A DNA stretch of 64,000 nucleotides from Bufo bufo (lineage: Eukaryota; Chordata; Amphibia; Anura; Bufonidae). Shown one piece after another: positions 1-9,400 of this stretch. The notes beneath the pieces are model-generated. The model was not told where the DNA came from, did no database searches, and saw only the letters and a list, made by a program, of their open reading frames with translations. How positions within the stretch are numbered: the stretch's first letter is position 1; each line of letters begins with the position of its first letter. The stretch is from positions 591,691,793 through 591,755,792 of the forward strand of contig NC_053390.1 in NCBI RefSeq assembly GCF_905171765.1, in the 5' to 3' direction. The position numbers and the translations under genes were made by a program.

Positions 1-1850
1 TACTGAGGTCAGGACTGTGTCAAATATTCTATATTCTGCCCTTGGGTTTTTACGCCCCAGGTGCATTATCTTGCACTTATCCACATTAAATTTCAGTTTC
101 CAGAGTTCTGACCATTCTTCTAGTTTTCCTAAATCCTTTTCCATTTGGCGTTTCCCTCCAGGAACATCAACCCTGTTACATATCTTTGTGTCATCAGCAA
201 AAAGACAAACCTTACCAGCGAGGCCTTTTGCAATATCACTTATGAAGATATTAAACAAAATCGGTCCCAGTACAGATCCCTGTGGAACCCCACTGGTAAC
301 ATTACCTTGTTTTGAATGTTCTCCATTGACTACAACCCTCTGTTGTCTGTCACTCAGCCACTGCCTAATCCACTCAACAATATGGGAGTCCATGCTCAAT
401 GACTGCAGTTTATTGATAAGTCTTCTATGTGGGACAGTGTCAAAAGCCTTACTAAAATCTAGATATGCGATGTCTACTGCACCTCCACCGTCTATTATTT
501 TATTCACCCAGTCAAAAAAATCTATAAGATTTGTTTGACATGATCTCCCTGAAGTAAACCCATGTTGTTTTTCATCTTGCAATCCATGGGATTTTAGATG
601 TTCCACAATCCTATCCTTTAATAGGGTTTCCATTAATTTGCCTACTATTGATGTCAGACTCACTGGTCTATAGTTGCTCGATTCCTCCCTACTACCTTTC
701 TTGTGAATGGGCACGACATTTGCCAATTTCCAATCTTCCGGGACGACTCCTGTTACTAATGATTGGTTAAATAAATCTGTTAACGGTTTTGCCAGCTCAC
801 CACTAAGCTCTTTTAATAATTTTGGGTGTATCTCATCAGGCCCCTGTGACTTATCTGTCTTCACCTTAGACAGCAAACTTAGAACATCTTCCTCTGTAAA
901 GATACATGCATCAAACGATTTAATAGTCATTCTTTCTAGTGGAGGTCCTTCTCCTTTTTCTTTTGTAAAAACTGAACAGAAGTATTCATTAAGGCAGTCG
1001 GCTAGCCCTTTATTCTCTTCTACATACCTTCCGTCCTTTGTTTTTAATTTAGTTATTCCTTTTTTTAATTTCCTTTTTTCATTTATATATCTGAAGAATG
1101 TCTTATCCCCTTTTTTCATAGACTGAGCTAGTTTTTCTTCTGCCTGCGCTTTAGAAGTTCTTATAACTTGCTTGGCCTCTCTCTGCCTAATCTTGTAGAT
1201 TCCCTTATCTTCATTGCTCTGGGTTTTTTTATAATTACAAAATGCTAGCTTTTTATTTTTAATGATTTGGGCCACTTCTGCTGAGTACCACATTGGTCTC
1301 CTCCTTTTTTTGCTTTTACTGACAAGTCTAATGCAATTTTCTGTTGCCTTCAATAATGCACCTTTTAAGTAGTCCCATTTCTCCTGGACTCCATGTAATC
1401 CGTTCCAGTCTGATAAGGACTCATTTATGACTAATTTCATTTTTGAAAAGTCTGTTTTTCTAAAATCTAAAACTTTTGTTTTTGTGTGGTGGGACTCTTT
1501 CACAGTTCTTATATTAAACCACACTGACTGGTGATCACTAGATCCCAAGGTTTCGCCTACAATGACATCATATACCGAATCCCCGTTTGTGAATACCAAA
1601 TCCAAAATGGCCTCCCTCCGGGTTGGCTCCTCAACCACTTGTTGTAGAGATAACCCCAGTAGGGAATTTAGAATATCTGTACTCCTGGTAGAACTTGCTA
1701 TTTTGGTTTTCCAGTTTATATCTGGAAGATTGAAATCTCCCATAATGATAACTTCTCCTTTCATTGTCATTTTAGCTATTTCTTCAACTAGTAGATCATC
1801 TAGTTCTTTAACTTGACCAGGTGGTCTATATATCACACCTACACGAGTTA
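1..1850 (-). CDS. CR1-clade LINE, copy 1: partial endonuclease plus reverse transcriptase ORF
   Basis: Read on the minus strand, this is the pol ORF of a CR1-type non-LTR retrotransposon, which nicks target DNA and primes reverse transcription there. From 1850 downward the frame shows the C-terminal half of the APE endonuclease (GVIYRPP, GDFNLPDINW, DLVFTN, GSSDHQS). A linker follows, then the RT with LDFSKAFDTVPHR, SGVPQGSVLGP and the FADD catalytic box near 193-208. I saw no stop in the stretches I translated. The 5' end is truncated inside the endonuclease, as usual for LINE insertions; the 3' end lies beyond the left edge. It is nearly identical over about 1.1 kb to the second copy at 6928-8795. 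The abrupt junction at about 1850 cuts a DIRS RNase H ORF, so this LINE probably inserted into the DIRS element. Confidence 0.9.
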
Positions 1851-3469
1851 CTGCAAGCACTCTAACACTAACCGCTGCAGCAGCCGCACCACCAATGGCG
1901 ACGATGCCGACAGCCCATTTATCGCTTGAACCACCCCCATGTTGTCGCAGTGAAAACGAACCTTTTTATCCCGGAACCGCTCTCCCCACAACACAACCGC
2001 CAGCACAATAGGGAACAACTCTAACAAAGCCAGATTCTTCACCCAGCCCCGTTCCACCCAAACAGCTGGCCACACTCCAGCGCACCATTGACCTCCACAA
2101 AAAGCCCCAAAACCTGAACCCCCCGCCGCATCCGTGAATAATTCAAAATCAAATGCCTCAACAACTTCCCCCATGAACAGCGAGCGACCGTTGTACTGGT
2201 CCAGAAAAGACCTCCAAACCTGTAAGTCCGCCCGCAGCTCCCTACCCAACCGAATATAATGATGCGGAGCCACCACCCCCCCAGTTGCCTGCGCCAACCG
2301 CCTACAGAACACTCGCCCCATGGGCATTATCCGGCAAGCGAAATTAAGCTTCCCCAACAGCGACTGAAGCTCCCTCAACTGCAATTTTTTTGCCCGAATC
2401 GCCCTAGCCACCAAGCCTTTCAGATCTACCAGCTTATCGCCCGGCAACCGACACTCCATCCTCACCGAGTCAATCACTATGCCAAGGAAACTAAATTCTG
2501 ACACCGGCCCCACTGTCTTACCCTCCGCCAGCGGGACCCCAAACCTCTCAAAAACCGAACTCAGCGTTGCCAACAATAATGCGCAAACCGGCGACCCCGG
2601 GGGGCCTATACACAAAAAATCATCCAGGTAATGAATCAGCGATTCACAACCTGACGAGTCCACCACTGCCCACTCCAAAAACTAGCTGAAAGTTTCAAAG
2701 TAAGCGCACGACAATGAACACCCCATGGGTAAACAACGATCCACAAAGAACCCCCCATCCCAAAAACATCCCAACAAATGCTGACAATGAACCGGCAAGA
2801 AACGCCGCCTCAATATCCGTCTTTGCCATCAACGCTCCCGCCCCAAAACGCCTCACCCAACCGACCGCCGCGTCAAACGATGTATATACTACAGAACAAA
2901 CCGCCGGGTCAATACCATAATTGACCGAGGAGCCCCTCGGGAACGTCAGGTGATGAATCAAGCGAAACTTATTCGCCTCTTTCTTAGGTACAACCCCCAG
3001 CGGTGACACCCGCAAATTGTAAACCGGTGGCTCTAAAAACGGACCCGCCATCCGCCCCAGCATCACCTCCTTCCCCAACTTCTCCCCCACCACCTCTGGA
3101 TGCTCCCTAGCAGACCGCAAATTCTTCGTGAGCAACACCGCCTCACCCGGAACAAAGATGAATTCGAAAACCTTCCGCAAAACCCAAAACCAACAAACCC
3201 ACCGCCTCCCTATTGGGGTACCTATCTAAGTACGGTTGCATCCTTTCCAGCCGAACCAGCCTCACCCCCTTTTCCAAAACCATCCCCCCCTCTCTGCTTG
3301 CCTCCCTTAAAACACCGCGCTGCCCCGTGATTCCCTCCACAGCCTGAGCATTCGTGCTTAAATTTACATTTAGGCCCGAACCTACAGGTGCCTTCATTGA
3401 AGGCAAAACACAGTCCCCTCGCTGAGGCAACCGCTGTACTGCCCGACCCCCCACTACTACCTTCCCCAC
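1848..3469 (-). pseudogene. DIRS-type retrotransposon reverse transcriptase-RNase H, broken and 3'-truncated
   Basis: Three minus-strand reading segments (3469-3143, 3180-2695, 2678-1848) together make the RT and RNase H of a DIRS-like element. The first two contain the N-terminal RT region (LGVVPKKEANKFRLIHHL, AKTDIEAAF). The third starts next to the RT active site, IHYLDDFLC (YLDD residues 17-20). It continues into an RNase H with FELFTDAAGG, an ALLELFPI glutamate and HCDNMGVV, which would supply the D-E-D metal ligands. Breaks: a frameshift near 3150-3180, another in a G run near 2755, and an in-frame stop just before LEWAVVD (about 2683). The frame ends at 1848 because CR1 sequence begins there. 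The tyrosine recombinase expected downstream in this family is not in the window. Confidence 0.85.
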
Positions 3470-5230
3470 GAAAGGGCTGCCCCGAACGCACTGGGGCCGT
3501 AACCTTCAGCCATAAAGCAATATCCTTATGGTCCCACCGCATCTCAGGGCGAACCGCCTTCCTCTGCCGGAACTGTTCGTCATACCGCAACCACGCCACT
3601 CCCCCATACACCCGATAAGCCTCCCCGATTGCGTCCAAATAACAAAACAACCCCGAACAAGCCTCCGGAGTCTTCTCCCCAATCACACTCGCCAATATCG
3701 CGAACGCCTGCAACCAGTTTGCAAACGTCCTCGGTATTAACCTATACTGGCGCTTCTCCTCCTCCTCCCGCTTACCATCTTCCCTTCGCACCCTATCCAG
3801 ATTGAAGCGTTCCAAATGAAGCAGGGAAAATATCTCCACATATTCCCCCTTCCAAATCCCCTCCCTCACCTCCGACTTCAAATGCGCCCCCAACGGACCC
3901 TCAAAGCAAACATAAACCTCCCCTTTTGCTTTATCATCAACCCGCACAGAATCCTCGTCCCCCTCCGTTCCCGCCTGCGTCTCTACCGACACCCCCACAC
4001 CCGGCAACCCCCGCTGTGGCTCCACCGACGACCCTGCGTTTGCAGCGAAACCTTGCACGCCCCAGGCCTGCAACGGTGTCCCCCCACTCAACCCCCAACT
4101 AGCAACCAACCCCGCCAGACCCCACAACAATTGCCCCAGGCCCTTACTCAACTCTAACTGGGAAACACCCCCCACCCCAGCCCCCACACCCTGCACTACC
4201 TGCGCAAGTGGACCCCATGCAATCTCACCTGGCTGCCTGGGCGCTGTGTTCCCATCAGCCGCAAGTCCTGACTCCTGAAGAACCCTCCTCTGCGTCACGC
4301 TGTCGCCGTCTCTCTGTCCCCTGGACCCGCTGGGACCAGGGACGTCATCTCCAGGATAGACCATGCCAGGGCTGGAACGCGCGTTGCAACAGGATCCCTC
4401 CACGGTCCAGACCTCCTCACATCTCCTGGGCTCGGTCGGCTCCTGTCCCCTGGCTCTATGCAAACCAGGGACGCCGGGGTTAACGACGTCATCATAACTG
4501 CTCCTGGGGGCGGAGCCTCTCGAGCTGTCTGCAACCTGGGGCCTGCTGCTACCATTGGATCCACATGCAGCAGCCCCGCGCTGAATGCCTGACCTCCCAC
4601 GCCGAGGGGCCGCCCCTGTGCCAGGAGTTACAGGGGCGCCCGCAGTACCCGGTCCCGCTCCCACGCCGTCGCCGCTTGCAGGAGTGGACGGCCGGGCCCG
4701 GCCGCCCACAAGGCTCCGCCTACAGTGAGGATTCCTCCCACGCCGGGGCCTAGTAGAAGCTGGTGTCGGCGGCACCCGACGTGGAGGGTCCCGAGAGGGG
4801 CTCCTAATATGGTGCTGAGCCCTAGGGGGGGAAGTAGATGGGGAAAGGCGCGCCGGCGGCCTGGCCCACCGCGGCCGTAATACCGGTGAGTGAGGCAAGA
4901 CAGGCACCTCACTCGGCCCCCCCAGCAGCAGCTGGATCTGCTCCTGGACCCACGCTGGGCCTCTCACCTCAGCCGCTGCCCGCAACTCGCCGATCATGGC
5001 CTCCAGACGCTCAATCTCTCAGGTGATGTACCAGCTTTTCTCTCTACCTAAAATGGCTTCCCTGCCTATTTAACCCCTCGACTCCACCCCCTCACACCCC
5101 TAACCTATCCTAACCTATTCTCCCTGCCAAAGCCCCCTCCCTCTCCCCTAGCCCGACCACTCCCCCCCCCAGCTCACTGAAACCAAACCCCCGTCATGGG
5201 GGCCTCCCCTAAAGGGGGCTCCGCCCCCTC
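1850..5230 (-). mobile_element. DIRS-like tyrosine-recombinase retrotransposon, 3' part missing
   Basis: The gag frame plus RT-RNase H frame on the minus strand define the element. The 5' leader (about 4998-5230) is C-rich and contains a short inverted repeat around GGGGGCCTCCCCTAAAGG (5199-5220) that may belong to its terminal repeat. The tyrosine recombinase part would lie left of the CR1 insertion, outside the window. The exact right boundary against the Penelope-like element is uncertain by some tens of bases. Confidence 0.7.
3222..4997 (-). CDS. DIRS-type retrotransposon gag-like protein (591 aa)
   Basis: A 591-residue minus-strand ORF lies upstream of, and overlaps, the RT frame, the normal DIRS layout. 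The N-terminal half is very rich in Pro, Arg, Ser and Gly and looks disordered. The middle (roughly residues 370-500) is a compact region with FANWLQAFAILASVIGE and DIALWLKVTAPV, as expected for a capsid-like domain. Near the C-terminus is a CCCH zinc finger of spacing CX7CX5CX3H (residues about 530-548), followed by a CX2CX3HX4C knuckle, both suited to RNA binding. The ORF is uninterrupted although the RT downstream is broken. The region is strongly GC-rich compared with its neighbours. The start at 4997 is the first Met of the open frame. No homology search was possible; identity rests on position and zinc fingers. Confidence 0.7.
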   Translation of the reverse strand: MIGELRAAAEVRGPAWVQEQIQLLLGGPSEVPVLPHSPVLRPRWARPPARLSPSTSPPRAQHHIRSPSRDPPRRVPPTPASTRPRRGRNPHCRRSLVGGRARPSTPASGDGVGAGPGTAGAPVTPGTGAAPRRGRSGIQRGAAACGSNGSSRPQVADSSRGSAPRSSYDDVVNPGVPGLHRARGQEPTEPRRCEEVWTVEGSCCNARSSPGMVYPGDDVPGPSGSRGQRDGDSVTQRRVLQESGLAADGNTAPRQPGEIAWGPLAQVVQGVGAGVGGVSQLELSKGLGQLLWGLAGLVASWGLSGGTPLQAWGVQGFAANAGSSVEPQRGLPGVGVSVETQAGTEGDEDSVRVDDKAKGEVYVCFEGPLGAHLKSEVREGIWKGEYVEIFSLLHLERFNLDRVRREDGKREEEEKRQYRLIPRTFANWLQAFAILASVIGEKTPEACSGLFCYLDAIGEAYRVYGGVAWLRYDEQFRQRKAVRPEMRWDHKDIALWLKVTAPVRSGQPFRGEGSSGGSGSTAVASARGLCFAFNEGTCRFGPKCKFKHECSGCGGNHGAARCFKGGKQRGGDGFGKGGEAGSAGKDATVLR

Positions 5231-5278
5231 TCAGTCCGGCCACTGCTTTATGCACCCAATCGCACCAAGTCCACCTGG

Positions 5279-5734
5279 TTGCGGTCTAAGATTGTGGGCT
5301 GTCACAGATGTGGCAATTGTATAGCATGCAAATGTATACAGACCACAAAATCATTTGTAAGCCATGTGACAAGCAAAAAATATTCCATCCAGCATTTCAT
5401 CAACTGTAAATCCAGAGGGATTATATACCGCATTGAGTGTGAATGTGGGATGGAATATATAGGGAAGACGATACGAGAATTTAGGAGGCGGATAGGTGAA
5501 CATCTGGGGGATATCTCACATAAACGGGACACCCCACTATCCAAACATGTACACACTTCCCATAATGGCATCGCCTCGTTGAGATTTATGGGTATCGACC
5601 TTGTAAAGCCTCCTATCAGAGGGGGTGACTGGGATAAATATCTCCTCCAGCGTGAATCCCGCTGGATCTTCTGTTTAAAAACCACTGCACCCCTGGGCCT
5701 TAATGAAAGGCTGGATTACGGGTGCTTTATATAA
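5279..5734 (+). CDS. Penelope-like element, C-terminal GIY-YIG endonuclease domain (5'-truncated ORF)
   Basis: The 151-residue frame ends in the GIY-YIG-type endonuclease module that closes the pol ORF of Penelope-like retroelements. Visible are the Cys-rich linker CHRCGNCIACKC, the IIYRIECECGMEYIGKT core (standing for GIY...YIG), the conserved Arg region FRRRIGEHLGD, a KHVHTSH stretch, and the family C-terminus SRWIFCLKTTAPLGLNERLD ending in CFI. The frame opens without a true ATG (TTG at 5279), so the reverse transcriptase was lost by 5' truncation and this is not a complete gene. The C-terminal ending and the downstream ribozyme support Penelope-like rather than a group I intron homing nuclease. 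Confidence 0.88.
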   Translation: MRSKIVGCHRCGNCIACKCIQTTKSFVSHVTSKKYSIQHFINCKSRGIIYRIECECGMEYIGKTIREFRRRIGEHLGDISHKRDTPLSKHVHTSHNGIASLRFMGIDLVKPPIRGGDWDKYLLQRESRWIFCLKTTAPLGLNERLDYGCFI

Positions 5735-6039
5735 ATTGATATGAGGAACCTATATAATCTATCTAGGTTTCCGCTATATATCTGGCGCCATTTCCAGTAT
5801 TCTCTGCGACTCATTTTGTCTCCTATATTCTTGCAAGAAATGTCAGTCTAAATCTAGCTGCGATTTTGTGTCACAGCGTTACCATGGACGCCTTTATCAG
5901 GAGGCGTACCGCACGGCTGCCCATCTGTTGACATGGTCTCCAAGGCAACCTTCTCTCCCCACGGCTGCCTCATGACTGTGACTGGCCGCCGTTATCACGT
6001 GGTGTTGGCGCCGGCGTCTGGCGTGTTGCTGCGCGGCGC

Positions 6040-6120
6040 ATGCGCGTGACGTCAGACGCCGACGCGGACGATCACAGGGCGGTCCTTCCAAGAGAGGCGC
6101 GCTTGGGCTCTATTTAAATC
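6040..6120 (+). promoter_or_regulatory. Promoter-like segment: CRE palindrome and TATA-like box in Penelope-like terminal region
   Basis: A CpG-rich stretch contains a perfect CRE palindrome TGACGTCA (6047-6054), a GC-rich run around it, and TATTTAAAT (6111-6119) about 60 bases further on, in the correct order for a plus-strand promoter. Its place upstream of the hammerhead matches the promoter position in Penelope-like terminal repeats. Activity is inferred from motifs only. Confidence 0.4.
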
Positions 6121-6396
6121 CCACAAAGGTATGTATCAGTGTGGCTGGTAGATGTTGAGGAACCCCCAGAACTAGAGGGACATTACCTTCAGTGAGGATC
6201 ACCATATCCCCACACACCAACGAGCAGAGGAACATCTATTACTCTGCAGCACGGCACTCCAACACCAGGGGTGTCTGCCCACAGGCTCTCACTCCAGCTG
6301 ATAGAGCCTCTTTGCTATCTTTTGACTGCAGGGTTTATCTCCACTTCTGCACCCGCGGTCTCATATGTTTATATGCTGTTTTTTATATATGTACCA

Positions 6397-6444
6397 ACTT
6401 CCCCTGAGGAGTCGACACGACAGAAACGTGCCACGTCGGGAGGT
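6397..6444 (+). ncRNA. Hammerhead ribozyme in Penelope-like element
   Basis: All three helices can be drawn. Stem I pairs ACTTCCC (6397-6403) with GGGAGGT (6438-6444), seven pairs with one U-G. The core CTGAGGA (6404-6410) fits the consensus CUGANGA. Stem II is GTCG/CGAC (6411-6414 with 6418-6421) with loop ACA. GAAA follows at 6423-6426. Stem III is ACGT/ACGT (6426-6429 with 6433-6436) with loop GCC. The predicted cleavage site is after C6437 in a classical GUC triplet. The one deviation is an extra A (6422) between stem II and GAAA, which may weaken catalysis. Confidence 0.75.
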
Positions 6445-6927
6445 CTGAAGAATCTGCATTTTTTAATAGTGCCAGTGATCAGGTCCATAACTAGGGACAG
6501 GTATCCTGACGGGGTCACCCTTTCTAGGGCGAGTGCTCTGTGTAGACAGGCAGTATGGGAGCAGTCCCCTTCCCCCAAGTATACAGGGTGAGATAGGGCA
6601 CAGTACCAAGACTCCCTAAGACTACACAAGACACCGTCCGGTCCAGGCATTACCAAAGCCAAGCTGATCCTAGCCATCTGGTTGGTCGGGTAAGACTGCT
6701 TGCTTCCACACAGGCGCAGCAGATCTATTTTTCTACCCTTGCTCTACCAGTAGTGGGATACCTATGTATCGACCCCTTTACATATTTGTATGTGTGTTAT
6801 GTTGATGCATCCTCTGGTGTATTGTATTTTATTGCATACCGCATAAAAGTTATATTTTAATAAGGATATTTCCCCACACTTTCTGTGGTGGGCCCCTTCA
6901 CATATAGAATCTTGAAATATCGGTGAG

Positions 6928-8795
6928 AAACATAGAAACATAGAAACATAGAATGTGTCGGCAGATAAGAACCATTTGGCCCATCTAGTCTGCCCAATAT
7001 ATCTGAATCCTATTAATAGTCCCTGGCCCTATCTTATATGAAGGATAGCCTTATGCCTATCCCATGCATGCTTAAACTCCTTCACTGTATTTGCAGTTAC
7101 CACTTCTGCAGGAAGGCTATTCCATGCATCCACTACTCTCTCAGTAAAGTAATACTTCCTTATATTACTTTTAAACCTTTGCCCCTCTAATTTAAAACTG
7201 TGTCCTCTTGTGGTAGTTTTTCTTCTTTTAAATATGCTCTCCTCCTTTACCGAGTTGATTCCCTTTATGTATTTAAAAGTTTCTATCATATCCCCTCTGT
7301 CTCTTCTTTCTTCCAAGCTATACATATTAAGGTCCTTTAACCTTTCCTGGTAAGTTTTATCCTGCAATCCATGTACTAGTTTAGTAGCTCTTCTCTGAAC
7401 TCTCTCTAGAGTATCTATATCCTTCTGGAGATATGGCCTCCAGTACTGCGCACAATACTCCAAGTGAGGTCTCACCAGTGTTCTGTACAGCGGCATAAGC
7501 ACTTCACTCTTTCTACTGCTTATACCTCTCCCTATACATCCAAGCATTCTGCTGGCATTTCGTGCTGCCCTATTACATTGTCTTCCCACCTTTAAGTCTT
7601 CTGAAATAATTACTCCTAAATCCCTTTCCTCAGATACTGAGGTAAGGACTGTGTCAAATATTCTATATTCTGCCCTTGGGTTTTTACGCCCCAGGTGCAT
7701 TATCTTGCACTTATCCACATTAAATTTCAGTTGCCAGAGTTCTGACCATTCTTCTAGTTTTCCTAAATCCTTTTCCATTTGGCGTTTCCCTCCAGGAACA
7801 TCAACCCTGTTACATATCTTTGTGTCATCAGCAAAAAGACAAACCTTACCATCGAGGCCTTTTGCAATATCACTTATGAAGATATTAAACAAAATTGGTC
7901 CCAGTACAGATCCCTGTGGAACCCCACTGGTAACATGACCTTGTTTTGAATGTTCTCCATTGACTACAACCCTCTGCTGTCTGTCACTCAGCCACTGCCT
8001 AATCCACTCAACAATATGGGAGTCCATGCTCAATGACTGCAGTTTATTGATAAGTCTTCTATGTGGGACAGTGTCAAAAGCCTTACTAAAATCTAGATAT
8101 GCGATGTCTACTGCACCTCCACCGTCTATTATTTTAGTCAGCCAGTCAAAAAAATCTATAAGATTTGTTTGACATGATCTCCCTGAAGTAAACCCATGTT
8201 GTTTTTCATCTTGCAATCCATGGGATTTTAGATGTTCCACAATCCTATCCTTTAATAGGGTTTCCATTAATTTGCCTACTATTGATGTCAGACTCACTGG
8301 TCTATAGTTGCTCGATTCCTCCCTACTACCTTTCTTGTGAATGGGCACGACATTTGCCAATTTCCAATCTTCCGGGACGACTCCTGTTACTAATGATTGG
8401 TTAAATAAATCTGTTAACGGTTTTGCCAGCTCACCACTAAGCTCTTTTAATAATTTTGGGTGTATCTCATCAGGCCCCTGTGACTTATTTGTCTTCACTT
8501 TAGACAGCAAACTTAGAACATCTTCCTCTGTAAAGACACATGCATCAAACGATTTATTAGTCATCCTTTCTAGTGGAGGTCCTTCTCCTTCTTTTTCTTT
8601 TGGAAAAACTGAACAGAAGTATTCATTAAGACAGTCGGCTAGCCCTTTATTCTCTTCTACATACCTTCCGTCCTTTGTTTTTAATTTAGTTATTCCTTGT
8701 TTTAATTTCCTTTTTTCATTTATATATCTGAAGAATGTCTTATCCCCTTTTTCCATAGACTGAGCTAGTTTTTCTTCTGCCTGCGCTTTTGTAAT
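6928..8795 (-). mobile_element. CR1-clade LINE, copy 2, 5'-truncated with complete 3' end
   Basis: The minus-strand element runs from about 8795 (5' truncation inside the pol ORF) to its 3' end at about 6928. The 3' UTR is short and ends in tandem copies of an 8-bp unit (ATGTTTCT on the minus strand, 6928-6953), the microsatellite tail expected for CR1. The right junction falls in hAT transposase sequence at about 8800, so the LINE sits against a decayed hAT copy. Confidence 0.88.
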
Positions 8796-8807
8796 TATCA
8801 TCCCCAC
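7029..8807 (-). CDS. CR1-clade LINE reverse transcriptase ORF, 5'-truncated (592 aa)
   Basis: An uninterrupted 592-residue frame carries the RT and the C-terminal region of a CR1-type pol. Landmarks: GPDEIHPKLLKEL (111-123), NYRPVSLTSI (167-176), LDFSKAFDTVPHR (238-250), SGVPQGSVLGP (294-304), FADD catalytic box (325-328), then the thumb and CR1 C-terminal region (RDLGVII, LVRPHLEYC, LERVQRRATKLV, DAWNSLPAEVV). The endonuclease domain is absent because the insertion is truncated. The first residues (MGMII) come from the junction, so the start is not biological. The frame is intact over its whole length, which suggests a young insertion, but the copy cannot mobilise itself. Confidence 0.9.
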   Translation of the reverse strand: MGMIITKAQAEEKLAQSMEKGDKTFFRYINEKRKLKQGITKLKTKDGRYVEENKGLADCLNEYFCSVFPKEKEGEGPPLERMTNKSFDACVFTEEDVLSLLSKVKTNKSQGPDEIHPKLLKELSGELAKPLTDLFNQSLVTGVVPEDWKLANVVPIHKKGSREESSNYRPVSLTSIVGKLMETLLKDRIVEHLKSHGLQDEKQHGFTSGRSCQTNLIDFFDWLTKIIDGGGAVDIAYLDFSKAFDTVPHRRLINKLQSLSMDSHIVEWIRQWLSDRQQRVVVNGEHSKQGHVTSGVPQGSVLGPILFNIFISDIAKGLDGKVCLFADDTKICNRVDVPGGKRQMEKDLGKLEEWSELWQLKFNVDKCKIMHLGRKNPRAEYRIFDTVLTSVSEERDLGVIISEDLKVGRQCNRAARNASRMLGCIGRGISSRKSEVLMPLYRTLVRPHLEYCAQYWRPYLQKDIDTLERVQRRATKLVHGLQDKTYQERLKDLNMYSLEERRDRGDMIETFKYIKGINSVKEESIFKRRKTTTRGHSFKLEGQRFKSNIRKYYFTERVVDAWNSLPAEVVTANTVKEFKHAWDRHKAILHIR

Positions 8808-9400
8808 TCAGTTATCAAGTTCACATAACCACCAATACTTGGATCAGTAAGCATGGGCAGGGACGTTATATCTCCTTAACTGCCCATTAGGTAAATGTAG
8901 TGGCGGCTGGGCCTGAGGCGGAAAGCGTTTTGGCACATGTTCTTCCGCCACCGAGGATTGCTGAACGTTTCTTATTGCCTCCTGTTGTCTCCTCCTCTTA
9001 CTCCGCTTCCGCCTCATCTGGTCAGCGTAATACCTGCACCACCAACATCAGCACAGCCAGGGGGAAACTGCAGCCGGCTGTTCTGAAACTCATCAGTTTG
9101 GGGGGAAAACCCCACACCGCAGGCATTGAAGAACAGACTGTTGAGTGGTGTGTGATAACGGGCAAAATCTTGTATCAGCTCTGGGCCTAGCTGGTTTCAA
9201 GCACATACCTTGCCTGGCGCATGTGCTGAATTTGGTGGTGCAGAGGTTCCAGACAAATTATCCCAAGATGTCAAAGCTGCTGCAGAAAGTGCGGACCATC
9301 TGTGCGCGCTTTCGGTGTTCTCACCCTGCTGCTGCTCGCCTGTCTGCGCTGCAGCGGAAATTCTGCTTTCCCGCTCACCGCCTCATATGTGACGTACCCA

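Larger units (their letters stand above)
5230..6925 (+). mobile_element. Penelope-like retroelement, 3' part with non-coding terminal region
   Basis: Contains the EN-domain frame (5279-5734), then about 1.2 kb of non-coding sequence with a GC-rich promoter-like block (5880-6120) and a hammerhead ribozyme (6397-6444). Penelope-like elements are known to carry hammerhead motifs in their terminal repeats (pLTRs), so this order fits. The right limit is set by the CR1 tail beginning at about 6928. The left boundary against DIRS sequence is approximate. Confidence 0.7.

Noticed and set aside
17..1126. Plus-strand ORFs of 173 and 139 aa, repeated at 7651-8763
   Set aside because: Antisense shadows of the CR1 reverse transcriptase; they recur only because the two CR1 copies are nearly identical.
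3222..4912. Plus-strand Pro-rich ORFs (for example 3816-4157, 4208-4483)
   Set aside because: Antisense to the GC-rich DIRS gag frame.
5279..5734. Group I intron homing endonuclease
   Set aside because: The Cys-rich linker and the SRWIF...GLNERLD ending are Penelope-like; no intron structure is present.
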